A DNA stretch of 64,000 bases. Origin: an uncultured Acidilobus sp. JCHS (GTDB lineage: Archaea > Thermoproteota > Thermoprotei_A > Sulfolobales > Acidilobaceae). The stretch spans positions 158,575 to 222,574 of the forward strand of contig AYMD01000009.1 in NCBI GenBank assembly GCA_000495735.1, read 5' to 3'. This document shows positions 40,618 through 48,926 of the stretch, in pieces. The notes below the pieces were generated by a model, which saw only the letters and a list, made by a program, of their open reading frames with translations, did no database searches and had not been told where the DNA came from. Numbering within the stretch: the stretch's first letter is position 1; each line of letters opens with the position of its first letter. The translations under genes were made by a program, and so were the position numbers.

Positions 40618-41037
40618 GTGAGCGCCCTGAGAGTTGAGAGTTTCTCATTCACGGTCAAGACCACAAAGAGGTTTGAGGTTGTAGACGTAACCCAGCAAAT
40701 CCAGAACTGGCTCTCATCAATAAAGGCAGCCGACGGTATTGCCCTGATATCAGTACCCCACACGACGGCGTCCTTGACCGTTAACGAGTCAGAGGCTGGA
40801 TTGAAGACGGACATAATAGACGCGGCAACAAGCCTCTTCAACCCCCAAGGTCCCTGGAAGCACAACATGATTGACGATAACGCCCACGCCCACCTGACGT
40901 CGGTCTTCATAGGCTCTTCTCAGTGCCTGCCAGTGGAAGGAGGCAGGCTCAAGCTGGGGACGTGGCAAAGAGTCATGTTGATTGAGATGGACGGTCCTAG
41001 GACGAGGACCATAGAGGTAAAATATCTGGGGCTCTGA
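40618..41037 (+). CDS. YjbQ/UPF0047 family protein
   Basis: 139 residues. Conserved ALISVPHTTASLTVNE (about 40-56) and DDNAHAHLTSVFIGSS, with the histidines proposed to form the active site, and the LGTWQRVMLIEMDGPR tail. The family is described as secondary thiamine-phosphate synthase in some organisms, but its true role is not settled. GTG start. Converges on the frameshifted phosphoesterase with 9 nt between. Confidence 0.87.
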   Translation: MSALRVESFSFTVKTTKRFEVVDVTQQIQNWLSSIKAADGIALISVPHTTASLTVNESEAGLKTDIIDAATSLFNPQGPWKHNMIDDNAHAHLTSVFIGSSQCLPVEGGRLKLGTWQRVMLIEMDGPRTRTIEVKYLGL

Positions 41038-41046
41038 AATCGAAAT

Positions 41047-41641
41047 CTACGCGAGACTCCTCAAGCTCACCTTCACGTCAGTTTCTGTTAGCTCGATCAG
41101 CGCGTACCTGCCGTCCCTCAGAGGACCTGGGTTAACAGCGACTATGCCCTCATAAGCCTGGTGGCCTGGAGACTCATGTACATGTCCAAAGAGATGAACC
41201 CTGGGCTTAGCCATCAACGAGAGCTCTCTAATGCTCTTGAGACCTACTCTGACCCCCATAAAGGTCCTGTCAAGGACGCCCTTGGGGGGATGATGTGTGA
41301 CCAGAACGTCAAGTCGGCCCGCTTTAGAGAGATCCGACCTGAGCGCCATGACGTCACCCGCGTGATCTATGCCGCCGACTCCGCCAAGCCGAAGCCCGCC
41401 CAGCTCGCGGACCCTCCCATCAATAAGTACGCCAAGGGACTGAAGATATCTCCTCACGGAGATATCATCGACGTTACCAGTCACGGCAACCGCCCTGTCC
41501 TTGAAAGGCTCCCAGCTCCTCAGCGGCTTCAACGCACTCTAGGTCGCCGCTAACTACGACTATATCGAAGGACTCAGTTGATAGAACCCTGTGTAAAGGC
41601 TCAAGGCCGCAGTGGACGTCAGTTATGTGTAAGATTCTCAC
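41047..41641 (-). pseudogene. Metallophosphoesterase (YfcE-like), split by an apparent frameshift
   Basis: The gene is in two frames. From a GTG at 41641 (overlapping the DUF763 stop as GTGA) the first frame encodes ILHITDVHCG and then DIVVVSGDLECVEAAEEL, the N-terminal metal ligands (Asp-x-His, Gly-Asp). The second frame continues with SWEPFKDRAVAVTGNVDD, then THHPP and FGHVHES, the remaining ligands (Gly-Asn-x-Asp, His, Gly-His-x-His). One extra base lies somewhere between 41477 and 41538. Together the parts form one complete calcineurin-like phosphodiesterase of about 198 residues. It is either a sequencing error, a recent mutation, or programmed frameshifting; no slippery homopolymer is obvious. 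Confidence 0.85.
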
Positions 41642-42765
41642 CTGCTCTCACCAAGCCTTTCAGCTAACGCCCTTAGCCTGGCTAAGGCCATGAGCTTTTC
41701 CCTGCTTCCCACCCTTGCCTCCTCAAGGGCCTGCCTCAGGTACTCTATAACCTTGGCAGCCGTCTCCCTATCGTAAGGGTAAGGCACGCCGTCCTTGCCC
41801 CCAACCGCGTACGCGTAGGCGAACGGATCGAGGGGGACCGTTACAGGGTCCCTCACAGAGGTAGGCACTGAATATATTACGTCAGCCACCAACGCTAGCG
41901 CCCTCACTACCTTAGGCCCGAGCCCAGGCGCTACGGCAAGCTCGCCCTCTGAGCTTGGCTGCGCCCTGAACAGCGCCTCTAGGGCCTTCGTGAACTGCCT
42001 AGACGGCATGACTGGCTTGTAGTAGGCCTTCACAGGAACCCTTAGCTCGCCCTCTAAGTACCTAAGCAGCGAGGGAGCGCCGATGGCCGCGTTGGCCTCC
42101 GCTAAAAGCCTGAGGAACCTCTCCTTACCCTCGCCCAATATATCGAGGTATGCCCTTCTTGCGGCCCTGCTCTCGGCAGCCGTCGCGTTGAGGGTCACGG
42201 TCCCCCTGAAGCCTGCTACCCCACTGAAGGGTTCGTCGAGTGAGTCCTTGTCTACGTGATACCTTCTAGCCATCCCTGCCGTGGGGTTCATCCCCTGCTG
42301 TATTACTACGGCCTCGCCAGTCTCGGCCACCACGAGCCCGTGTATGTACGTGTCGTAGCCGTCCTGAAGGAACGTTGAGGCCGCCCTCGCGGCTACCTTG
42401 CTGAACCTGAAAAGCCTTGAAGCGTCAAGACCGTACCTCCTCTCGGCCTCCTCGGTTTCATCCTTTACCTGTAACATCCTCCTTCCCTTGCCTCCAAGCA
42501 CTATGAAGCCAAGGTCCTCAGACCAGCTGATCTCCTTGAGCAGGGACAGGACAACAGTTGTGCTGCCGCTGCTGTCCCAGTCCATACCGATTACGTTGTT
42601 AAACGCCTGGAACCAGACGGGGTCAGCGAGGGCCCTGACAAGGTTCGAGGGACCCCTCTCCTCAACGATGACCTTGACGATCCCTCTGGAAAGCTCCCTC
42701 ATAATCCTCAGTAGCCCCGGAGGCACGTGCCCGTCGTGAAGTGGTAGCTCCGCAGCCCCTGTCAA
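41638..42765 (-). CDS. DUF763 protein (COG1415)
   Basis: 375 residues. The N-terminal GAAELPLHDGHVPPGLLRIM (3-22), RKG-like GGKGRRMLQVKDE (about 92-104), and the central HGLVVAETGEAVVIQQGMN block match DUF763, a family common in archaea and some thermophilic bacteria with no proved function. It has no membrane segment. Its stop overlaps the phosphoesterase start, so those two genes are translationally coupled. Confidence 0.87.
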   Translation of the reverse strand: MTGAAELPLHDGHVPPGLLRIMRELSRGIVKVIVEERGPSNLVRALADPVWFQAFNNVIGMDWDSSGSTTVVLSLLKEISWSEDLGFIVLGGKGRRMLQVKDETEEAERRYGLDASRLFRFSKVAARAASTFLQDGYDTYIHGLVVAETGEAVVIQQGMNPTAGMARRYHVDKDSLDEPFSGVAGFRGTVTLNATAAESRAARRAYLDILGEGKERFLRLLAEANAAIGAPSLLRYLEGELRVPVKAYYKPVMPSRQFTKALEALFRAQPSSEGELAVAPGLGPKVVRALALVADVIYSVPTSVRDPVTVPLDPFAYAYAVGGKDGVPYPYDRETAAKVIEYLRQALEEARVGSREKLMALARLRALAERLGESR

Positions 42766-42825
42766 GGCTCCAACTCTTAGGGTTCCTCTAGAAGGTATAA
42801 GGTCAACGCAGGGCCGCAGGGATCG

Positions 42826-43491
42826 CTAGGCCTTGCCCATAGACTTCATGAGCCTCTCACGGGACTGTACGTCCACCAATAACGCCTTAGTGCTGTCTAT
42901 CAGGGCCCTCGCGACGTCAACCTTGTGCCTTACGTTAGGAAGCACCGAGTCAGGGTAGTCAAGGCTCTTTAGGGCATTGTGTATGGTCTCCATGATCGCC
43001 AAGGCTCTCCAGGCCTCCTCCAGGTTCTCCTTAGCTACGCTGTCCAGTGCGTGTCTCCTCAGCTCGCCAACGACGTCAGCAAGCCCCTGAAGGTATGGAA
43101 CTGGGTCAACGCCCAGCTCCTTAAATGATGGGACCTTTGCGTGCGTCATTAATGAGAAGAACACCTTAGCCTCAACGTACTCGCTGACGGCGTTGTAGAC
43201 GAGGCCTGAGTGAAGGAGCTCAGGATATGGGGACGCTGACTCTATTAGCCTCCTCACAAGCCTCTCGCACTCGCCTAAGGCCTCAGAGGCCTTATTGATG
43301 TCACCCTGATGCAAATAGGTTATGCTGAAGCCGCTGTACCTTATTACGTCGCGACTGACCTTAACAGCCTCCTCCCTTGCCGCGTCTAGCCTCCTCAGGT
43401 ACTCGTCAGCTTCCTGCACGGACCTCTCTATGTTCGCAATTACATCGCTGACCTCTGCGCCGCTCACGGCGCCCACACCGGCTTCCGTCAA
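42826..43491 (-). CDS. Translin family protein
   Basis: 221 residues, all helical, matching archaeal translin (COG2178): AREEAVKVSRDVIRYSGFSITYLHQGD (about 39-65), HSGLVYNAVSEYVEAKVFFSLM (about 94-115) and the acidic residues of the C-terminal bundle (for example Glu in NLEEAWRALAIMETIHNAL). Translin and TRAX bind or cleave single-stranded RNA/DNA; whether this copy keeps nuclease activity is not clear from sequence. The Met-rich C-terminus is short. Confidence 0.85.
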   Translation of the reverse strand: MTEAGVGAVSGAEVSDVIANIERSVQEADEYLRRLDAAREEAVKVSRDVIRYSGFSITYLHQGDINKASEALGECERLVRRLIESASPYPELLHSGLVYNAVSEYVEAKVFFSLMTHAKVPSFKELGVDPVPYLQGLADVVGELRRHALDSVAKENLEEAWRALAIMETIHNALKSLDYPDSVLPNVRHKVDVARALIDSTKALLVDVQSRERLMKSMGKA

Positions 43492-43527
43492 AACCTTTTT
43501 ATCTCCTTAAAAAGGATATGATTTGAA

Positions 43528-43621
43528 GGGCCCGTAGCTCAGCCAGGTGGAGCGCCCGGCTGATAACGTGAGGCCGGCAGAGACCGGGCGGTCGGGGGTT
43601 CAAATCCCCCCGGGCCCACCA
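43528..43621 (+). tRNA. tRNA-Ile (anticodon GAT) with a 17-nt intron
   Basis: Acceptor GGGCCCG/CGGGCCC, discriminator A and encoded CCA. Anticodon stem CCCGG/CCGGG; the loop begins CTGATA (anticodon GAT). 24 nt lie where a 7-nt loop is expected, so an intron of 17 nt, about 43566-43582, sits at the usual 37/38 site. T-arm GGGGG-TTCAAAT-CCCCC is intact. TTTTTAT at about 43496-43502 is the likely promoter. Confidence 0.9.
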
Positions 43622-43624
43622 CCT

Positions 43625-44863
43625 TTAGTGATAACGTCTCTCGAGGCTGATCAAATCGAACTTTATGCCTAGCTGCTTGGCGTATTCGTACGCGGTCCTT
43701 ATCTCCTCATCTGTGGGCCTCCTCGCTATGTCAGAGTACTTGAGGTCGTAGAGAGGGGACGTAGGGTCAGCGTAGGCCTCAGGCCTGTACTGATCCATTA
43801 TGTTCACCCACACGCCTGGGGTATTCTTCGCTATCCACTCAAGGACAGGCTTCGTGTCGCACTCCACGTGGTTAGGCATCACGAGGTGCCTAATTACCAT
43901 GTCCTCACCCCAGTCATGGACGAGCTTCAGGTTACGGGTGACCGTCCTCACGTAGAACGGGGTCCTAGCAAGTCTTATTGCGCACTTATCGTTACCGAAC
44001 TTGAAGTCGGGGAGCCAGATGTCAACTATGACCCTGAGGAACCTCGTGAACTCAGCGGTCATGTAGAAGTTGCTGTTCCACAGCACTGGGAAGTTCACGA
44101 GCCCCCTGTAGAGGGCGTGGGAGGGCGAGACCGGGTAGTAAAGGAAGTCGCTGTTCGCCTGGACCACTGAGTCCCAGCTGTCAGGCCTGACGTTAAGGCC
44201 CTGCCTGGCAACGACTCTGAGCGCGTCAACTATGGTGTGTATATGCGGCGTCGGCTCGCCCCCAACCAGGTTTATGTTGTGAACGCCCTCAAGCCTCAGC
44301 TTAACCATAGTGAAGGCCAGGTCGTTAGGGGTGAAGACGGCACCGTTGAAGCGGTCCCTCGATATGTCGCTGTTCTGGCAGAAGGCGCACCTCATATTAC
44401 ATGACGTGAAGAATATGGTGCCAGAGCCCAGGACTCCCCTGAACACTAGCTCCTCGCCATGATGATGGAAGTACGAAGCGACGCGGGTCGTAGTGTCAAG
44501 CATACAGGCCCCTAGGAGCTTAGGCCTCGTCCTATCAACCCTGCACTTCCACTCGCAGAAGGTACACCTCTCCAGGGTCTTCCTGGCTATGGCTGACATT
44601 AGGTCTAGGAGGGATCTCTGAGGCCTTTCAAGCTTAGTTATGTCCTCGTCGTTGTACCTGACGTCAGACCACAGCCTTAGGAACTCCTGCTCGGCCCTGA
44701 AGAACCTGGACCAAAGCGCGTCTACGTTATCGTCGTCAGAGAAGTCGACAGGGACCCTATCCGCTATCAGGAACTTCGCCGGCTTCTCATTATCGGCCAC
44801 CGCGAAGTACCATGGCAGGTCGTCCTTTAGGTACTTCGAGATCCACAGGTCCTTCAGCGACAA
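43625..44863 (-). CDS. Radical SAM protein, PflX/COG1313 type
   Basis: 412 residues. An N-terminal CTFCEWKC (about 98-105) and GACML segment precede the radical SAM cluster SCNMRCAFCQNSDIS and a VGGEPTPH motif. This is the arrangement of COG1313, homologues of the pyruvate formate-lyase activating enzyme with no known partner in most archaea. Probably activates a glycyl-radical or modifies a protein; inference only. Its 3' end lies 3 nt from the tRNA-Ile CCA. Confidence 0.85.
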   Translation of the reverse strand: MSLKDLWISKYLKDDLPWYFAVADNEKPAKFLIADRVPVDFSDDDNVDALWSRFFRAEQEFLRLWSDVRYNDEDITKLERPQRSLLDLMSAIARKTLERCTFCEWKCRVDRTRPKLLGACMLDTTTRVASYFHHHGEELVFRGVLGSGTIFFTSCNMRCAFCQNSDISRDRFNGAVFTPNDLAFTMVKLRLEGVHNINLVGGEPTPHIHTIVDALRVVARQGLNVRPDSWDSVVQANSDFLYYPVSPSHALYRGLVNFPVLWNSNFYMTAEFTRFLRVIVDIWLPDFKFGNDKCAIRLARTPFYVRTVTRNLKLVHDWGEDMVIRHLVMPNHVECDTKPVLEWIAKNTPGVWVNIMDQYRPEAYADPTSPLYDLKYSDIARRPTDEEIRTAYEYAKQLGIKFDLISLERRYH

Positions 44864-44924
44864 GCCTCCCTTTCGCTGTTATAAAAAGAAGGAAGGGCTA
44901 TATTGGCTCCTGGCTAAGGTTCAG

Positions 44925-45554
44925 CTAACCTGGCGGCAACGAGAGCTTGAGGAGCTGGGCGTGCTCGTCGGTTATGTCCTCCTCCTTGTACTTAACGAGC
45001 TCCACGCCGCCTTCCTTGAACTTGACTATGTGGAAGAAGAACTTCTTAGCGTTGGCGTCGGCTGTGAACACCTTTACCTCCTTCAGCGACCCGAGGTACC
45101 CGCTGAGGGATGGGTCGGCAAGAACCGTTGACAGCTGCTTCGTCGCCAGCCACGCCCTGACGTGGATCAGGAGGGACCCCTTAAAGCCCTTGTCCATCAG
45201 GGCCTTGAGCAGCTCGACTGTCATGTTGTTAACGTCGGTCATCCTCTGCTCGCCGCCAAAGGCTATGTAGATGGCCTCGGGATTCCACGAGATCACCTTT
45301 TCAGCTAGGGCTTTCAGGTCCTCCTGGTAGTCGAAGATCATTACCTTGCCAGGCCCGTAGCCGAAAGTCTCTAGGTAGGCCACGGCGGCCGCTGCCGCTA
45401 TGGACTCGCAGACCCTGTCTGGGTAAGTAATTATGGCGACCTTGTTGTACCCCCTGAAGAGCTCCTTGCCAACAAGCCTGCCGGTGAGAGCCCTCAGGTA
45501 GGCCTCCTCCCCTATCGAGAGCCTCCCAGATATCGCCGCCAAGGCGCTCGCCAT
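44925..45554 (-). CDS. Uncharacterised alpha/beta protein
   Basis: About 209 residues from the ATG at 45554 (a TTG at 45572 would add 6). I chose the ATG because a TATA-like ACTTTTATG on the minus strand (about 45579-45587) lies about 29 nt upstream. Contains alternating strands and helices ([51 protein letters not shown]), a Rossmann- or PRTase-like pattern, but no motif I recognise. Divergent from rpl40e. Confidence 0.6.
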   Translation of the reverse strand: MASALAAISGRLSIGEEAYLRALTGRLVGKELFRGYNKVAIITYPDRVCESIAAAAAVAYLETFGYGPGKVMIFDYQEDLKALAEKVISWNPEAIYIAFGGEQRMTDVNNMTVELLKALMDKGFKGSLLIHVRAWLATKQLSTVLADPSLSGYLGSLKEVKVFTADANAKKFFFHIVKFKEGGVELVKYKEEDITDEHAQLLKLSLPPG

Positions 45555-45649
45555 GCTTAGAACCTTTTTCAAGCATAAAAGTTTTCCTTATAAGAAACTC
45601 TTTAAGAAGGCTTTTAAGGGGTTGCGTCAATGCGATAAGGGGCCTGACG

Positions 45650-45823
45650 ATGCCTGTCACGGACCCTGAGCTGGTTAAGATAGTTCAGGAGAGGGTGTTC
45701 AACGTGCTAATATGCCGCAAGTGTGGAGCCCATAACCCGCCTGGAGCCACGAAGTGCAGAAGGTGTCATAGTAAGGACCTCAGGCCGAAGAGGAAGGAGC
45801 TGGCCAAGATCAAGGCGGCCTGA
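45650..45823 (+). CDS. rpl40e: 50S ribosomal protein L40e
   Basis: 57-residue zinc-binding eL40. The four cysteines form [19 protein letters not shown], followed by a basic tail with [11 protein letters not shown]. Length and pattern match archaeal L40e, which lacks the ubiquitin fusion of eukaryotes. The ATG at 45650 is the natural start. CTTTTAAGG at 45611-45619 is the likely TATA element. Confidence 0.92.
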   Translation: MPVTDPELVKIVQERVFNVLICRKCGAHNPPGATKCRRCHSKDLRPKRKELAKIKAA

Positions 45824-46017
45824 GGTCAATGCCTTTTCCTTACCAGGCGCCTTTAGGCTCCCCCACTTACAAGCAACACTATGGCTAGACTCGGTAAGGC
45901 TCTTCCTTAGCGCGCTCCCTTGCTGGGTGACTTAAAGCCTGAGAAGCCTGTGACCCTGAGGCTGCTCTGCAAAAGGCCTCATGGCACGTTGCCAGTCATG
46001 CGACAAGGTAGAACGGC

Positions 46018-46698
46018 CTAAAGGAGTGTCGCCTCAGCCCCGCTGTTGTCGATACCTGTCACAAAGTAACCCTCGAGTGCCGTTTCACCATGTCCAAGGG
46101 CTACCTCAAGGCCAAGCCTTGCGTCAGTACACCTGCACAGGACGCCCTTAGTTCCACGAGCTGTTAAGGCCTTCGACATGATTTCCAGCAGGCTTGGATG
46201 TGCTAGGTCTTTGTTACCTGAGGGCTTAACAAGAACTAACAAGTAACCAGGAAGCTGCCATCTCGACAGAGCCACGCTGCCCTTCTCAGACCTTTTAGTG
46301 AGGATGGCTCCTCCCAACGATATTGCGTAAGCCAGCCCCTCTAGGGGTAGGACCTCCTTATCCCTTGTCGCAGCTAAAGCGTCCGAAACCGATGTAGATC
46401 CTCCCCTGCATATCCTGGCTGCCAATATGCTTACTGCAACCTTTGCTATTAGCTCTGCGTAAATGTCAAGGCCTTTAGCTCCCTGGAGCTGCCTGGGCAC
46501 ATCAATAGTGTAGGAAAACCTTAACTCGCCGCAAGGAGTCATTGCTGACGCTGTGGGGCCCTCAGGCCCTGGAGGGCTTAAGACCCTGACCCTTGGCTCC
46601 CTTAGCGCTAGAAGTAACCCGTAGCCTCCCTCGCCCTCTAGGTGGACCACAAACGGTGATGATATGGAGAGCTCAGTCCAAGAGCCAGAGCCTGACAT
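46018..46698 (-). CDS. Uncharacterised protein downstream of rps26e, weak GHMP-kinase-like features
   Basis: About 226 residues. It starts at an ATG that overlaps the rps26e stop (TGATG), so the two are coupled; a TTG one codon earlier is also possible. The segment HLEGEGGYGLLLALREP recalls the start of beta-RFAP-synthase/GHMP-fold proteins, and SDALAATRDKEVLPLEGLAYA resembles a helical region of that fold, but the ATP-binding P-x3-GL-x-SS motif is not evident. Treat as unknown. The rest is alpha/beta with three late cysteines (CRC..., residues about 188-192). Confidence 0.5.
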   Translation of the reverse strand: MSGSGSWTELSISSPFVVHLEGEGGYGLLLALREPRVRVLSPPGPEGPTASAMTPCGELRFSYTIDVPRQLQGAKGLDIYAELIAKVAVSILAARICRGGSTSVSDALAATRDKEVLPLEGLAYAISLGGAILTKRSEKGSVALSRWQLPGYLLVLVKPSGNKDLAHPSLLEIMSKALTARGTKGVLCRCTDARLGLEVALGHGETALEGYFVTGIDNSGAEATLL

Positions 46699-46985
46699 CA
46701 AATTATGTTCACTTTGGGCTTACGCTCCTCCTCAGCCCTTATCTTGACGAGCCCATAGTGTATTGCACAGCTTATGCAGTAGCACTTGGTTACAGGGTAG
46801 CGGGGTATTATGGCCCCCTTCTTCTCTAGCTCAGCTGCCAGCTGGGGGTCCACAGGGCTGTACGTACGTGTCACGCAGATGGCCTTGTCCTCTGGGACCA
46901 GCCTTCCGCAGTTGTCGCACTGTATGACCCTGGCCTTGCCCTTGTCGCCCTTCCTTCTTCCTCTGCTCTCACGCTTCTTGGGCAT
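46698..46985 (-). CDS. rps26e: 30S ribosomal protein S26e
   Basis: 95-residue eS26 at the mRNA exit channel. The zinc ribbon has VIQCDNCGR and CYCISCAIH. The start is taken at the ATG at 46985 (MPKKRESRGRRKGDKGK) because S26e proteins normally begin there and a TTTATAAAG element (about 47014-47022, minus strand) fits it better than the earlier ATG at 47003. Followed by the unknown gene in overlap. Confidence 0.94.
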   Translation of the reverse strand: MPKKRESRGRRKGDKGKARVIQCDNCGRLVPEDKAICVTRTYSPVDPQLAAELEKKGAIIPRYPVTKCYCISCAIHYGLVKIRAEEERKPKVNII

Positions 46986-47277
46986 GCTTGTCGCCTCTAG
47001 CATGCCTTAGTCCTAACTTTATAAATTTAAGGCCCTTCAAGGCGCAAGGCGGAGGAATTCAGTTCTCACAGAGGCTCACGTGATCTACTTTCATCGCCTC
47101 ATCCTTATCCCCCTACGTCTAATTCAGGGTTTCATTGGGCTTAGGGGGCGTTCAGAGTCACTCCAGGAGCCCCGCATCTCGAGTACTCTATCACATACTT
47201 CTTGTGCACGTTGATTGTAGTAACAACTTATAAACCTATATGAGGACCGAAACAGTTACAGGACGGCGGAGAAAGCC

Positions 47278-47541
47278 ATGGGGGAGGCTGAAATCAAGGT
47301 ATTTGAGATAAAGGGGCTGATGATGCTTTCGCACGACAGCTTTCCAACGTGGCATAAGTTCACCGTTTACGTAAGGGCCCTCAGGGAGCAGGACGCCTTA
47401 GAGAAGGTCTTTTCGGAGCTGGGAAGTCGCCATAAGCTCAAGAGAAAACACATAAGGATAGAGTACATCAGGGCAGTTAGCCCTGAGGAAGTTGACGACG
47501 CGAGGGTGCTGGCGCTTTCGCAGGCTACAAGGGTGAGTTAA
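47278..47541 (+). CDS. rplX: 50S ribosomal protein LX (L18Ae/L20e family)
   Basis: 87-residue LX, the archaeal counterpart of eukaryotic eL20. Typical VFEIKGLMML start, WHKFTVYVRAL and RKHIRIEYIRAV segments. First gene of the conserved rplX-pfdA-ftsY operon; promoter-like CAACTTATAAACC lies at about 47223-47235. Its stop is immediately followed by the pfdA TTG. Confidence 0.93.
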   Translation: MGEAEIKVFEIKGLMMLSHDSFPTWHKFTVYVRALREQDALEKVFSELGSRHKLKRKHIRIEYIRAVSPEEVDDARVLALSQATRVS

Positions 47542-48003
47542 TTGTCCGAGAGCTCCAGAGGCAGAGCCGTGACGCTTGACGAGCTGGTTGCCCAGCTGGA
47601 CATAATCAGGGCTGAGGCCGCCAGGCTTAGGGACCTCCTGAACCAGCTGATGACAGAGAGGGACCTCATAGTGAGGGCTAAGGAAGGCATAGACGCCATG
47701 ATCAGGTCTAACCCAGACAGCCCTATACTCTTCCCGCTTTCGACAGGTCTTGTCGCGCTTGTAGAGGCGAAGCCAGAGTCCAGGAACAAAGTCATAGTGC
47801 ACCTCGGGGCTGAAGTCTATGCAAAGGTCGACGCCTCAGAGGGCCTGAAGCTCCTGGCCGAGGAAGAAGGGGAGATAAACAAAGCCATAAATGAAGTTGC
47901 TAAGCGGTTAAGCGAGGTTGAAAGCCTGCAGAGCCAATACGAGTCTGTCATACAACAGGCCTTGGCAGCAGCGCAGGCCCGACAGAGAGCCCAGGGTAAG
48001 TAA
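47542..48003 (+). CDS. pfdA: Prefoldin subunit alpha
   Basis: 153 residues with two long coiled-coil arms (about 7-50 and 105-150) linked by a short beta region around SPILFPLSTGLVALVEAKP, the normal alpha-prefoldin plan. Prefoldin holds unfolded proteins for the thermosome. TTG start directly after the rplX stop, 2 nt before ftsY. Member of the conserved rplX-pfdA-ftsY operon. Confidence 0.93.
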   Translation: MSESSRGRAVTLDELVAQLDIIRAEAARLRDLLNQLMTERDLIVRAKEGIDAMIRSNPDSPILFPLSTGLVALVEAKPESRNKVIVHLGAEVYAKVDASEGLKLLAEEEGEINKAINEVAKRLSEVESLQSQYESVIQQALAAAQARQRAQGK

Positions 48004-48005
48004 AG

Positions 48006-48926
48006 GTGTTCGATAAGTTCAAGGAGGCTCTGGGCAGGTTCGTCTCTAATGTCAAGGAGAAGATAGAAACTAAGGAGGTTAAGCCAGAGGACCTCGAGGG
48101 TCCACTCGAAGAGCTGGTCCTTGGGCTAGTGGACGCTGGCGTGGCCTATGACGCTGCCGCTTCAATAGCCGAGTCGCTCAAGAAAGGCCTTATTGGCAAG
48201 CGGGTGTCCAGGGGTTCCAATGCTGAGGACCTGGTTAAGGAGGCCCTCCAGGAAGCCCTAATTAAAGAGCTGTCCCTGACAGGACCTGACATAGTCTCTG
48301 AGGCGAAGAGCGCCTGCTCCTCAGGCAAGCCCTACGTGATAGCCTTCTTCGGCGTTAACGGCGTTGGCAAGACCACAACGATAGCTAAGGTTGCCAAGTA
48401 CCTGAAGGACCACGGGGTCAGCTGCCTGATAGTGGCCGCTGACACCTTCAGGGCTGGCGCCCAAGAACAGCTTAAGGTCCACGCCGAGAGGCTAGGCGTT
48501 CCGTTTCTCGGAGGCCCTTATGGATCTGACCCGGCCAGCGTGGCCTATAACGCCATAGCGTCTGCCCAGAGAAGGGGGATCTGCGCAGTTCTGCTTGACA
48601 CGGCTGGCAGAATGCACATAGATGTGGACCTGATGAACGAGCTTAAGAAAGTTGTTAAAGTAGCTAAGCCCCACCTAAAGGTTCTCGTCGTGGACTCGCT
48701 CACAGGAAACGACGCAGTCGAGCAGGCCCGGACGTTTAACGATAACATAGGCGTTGACGCGGTCATAGTCACTAAGGTCGACGCCGATGCGAAGGGCGGA
48801 ACGATAGTCTCCGTTGTCTCTACCATAAAGAGGCCAGTGATATTCGTGGGCATAGGCCAGGGGTATGAGGACCTAGAGAGCCTTGACGTCAAAAAATTCG
48901 TGTCGACGCTGATTAGCGGCCTCTAA
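48006..48926 (+). CDS. ftsY: Signal recognition particle receptor FtsY
   Basis: 306-residue SRP GTPase. N-terminal helical N domain (about 1-100), then G1 GVNGVGKTT (about 114-122), AADTFRAGAQEQL insertion box, DTAGRMH and TKVDADAKGG, ending in GIGQGYEDLESLD. Receives SRP-ribosome complexes at the membrane. GTG start two nt after pfdA. No long acidic A domain, as is usual for archaea. Its last 4 nt overlap the convergent CBS gene. Confidence 0.96.
   Translation: MFDKFKEALGRFVSNVKEKIETKEVKPEDLEGPLEELVLGLVDAGVAYDAAASIAESLKKGLIGKRVSRGSNAEDLVKEALQEALIKELSLTGPDIVSEAKSACSSGKPYVIAFFGVNGVGKTTTIAKVAKYLKDHGVSCLIVAADTFRAGAQEQLKVHAERLGVPFLGGPYGSDPASVAYNAIASAQRRGICAVLLDTAGRMHIDVDLMNELKKVVKVAKPHLKVLVVDSLTGNDAVEQARTFNDNIGVDAVIVTKVDADAKGGTIVSVVSTIKRPVIFVGIGQGYEDLESLDVKKFVSTLISGL

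Noticed and set aside
45935-46000. Possible C/D-box sRNA
   Set aside because: CTGA-like words occur, but the C boxes (RUGAUGA) are too degenerate and the guide spacing is not right.
47050-47110. Possible C/D-box sRNA on the minus strand
   Set aside because: A CGATGA word and one CTGA are present, but there is no D' / C' pair and the span is too short.
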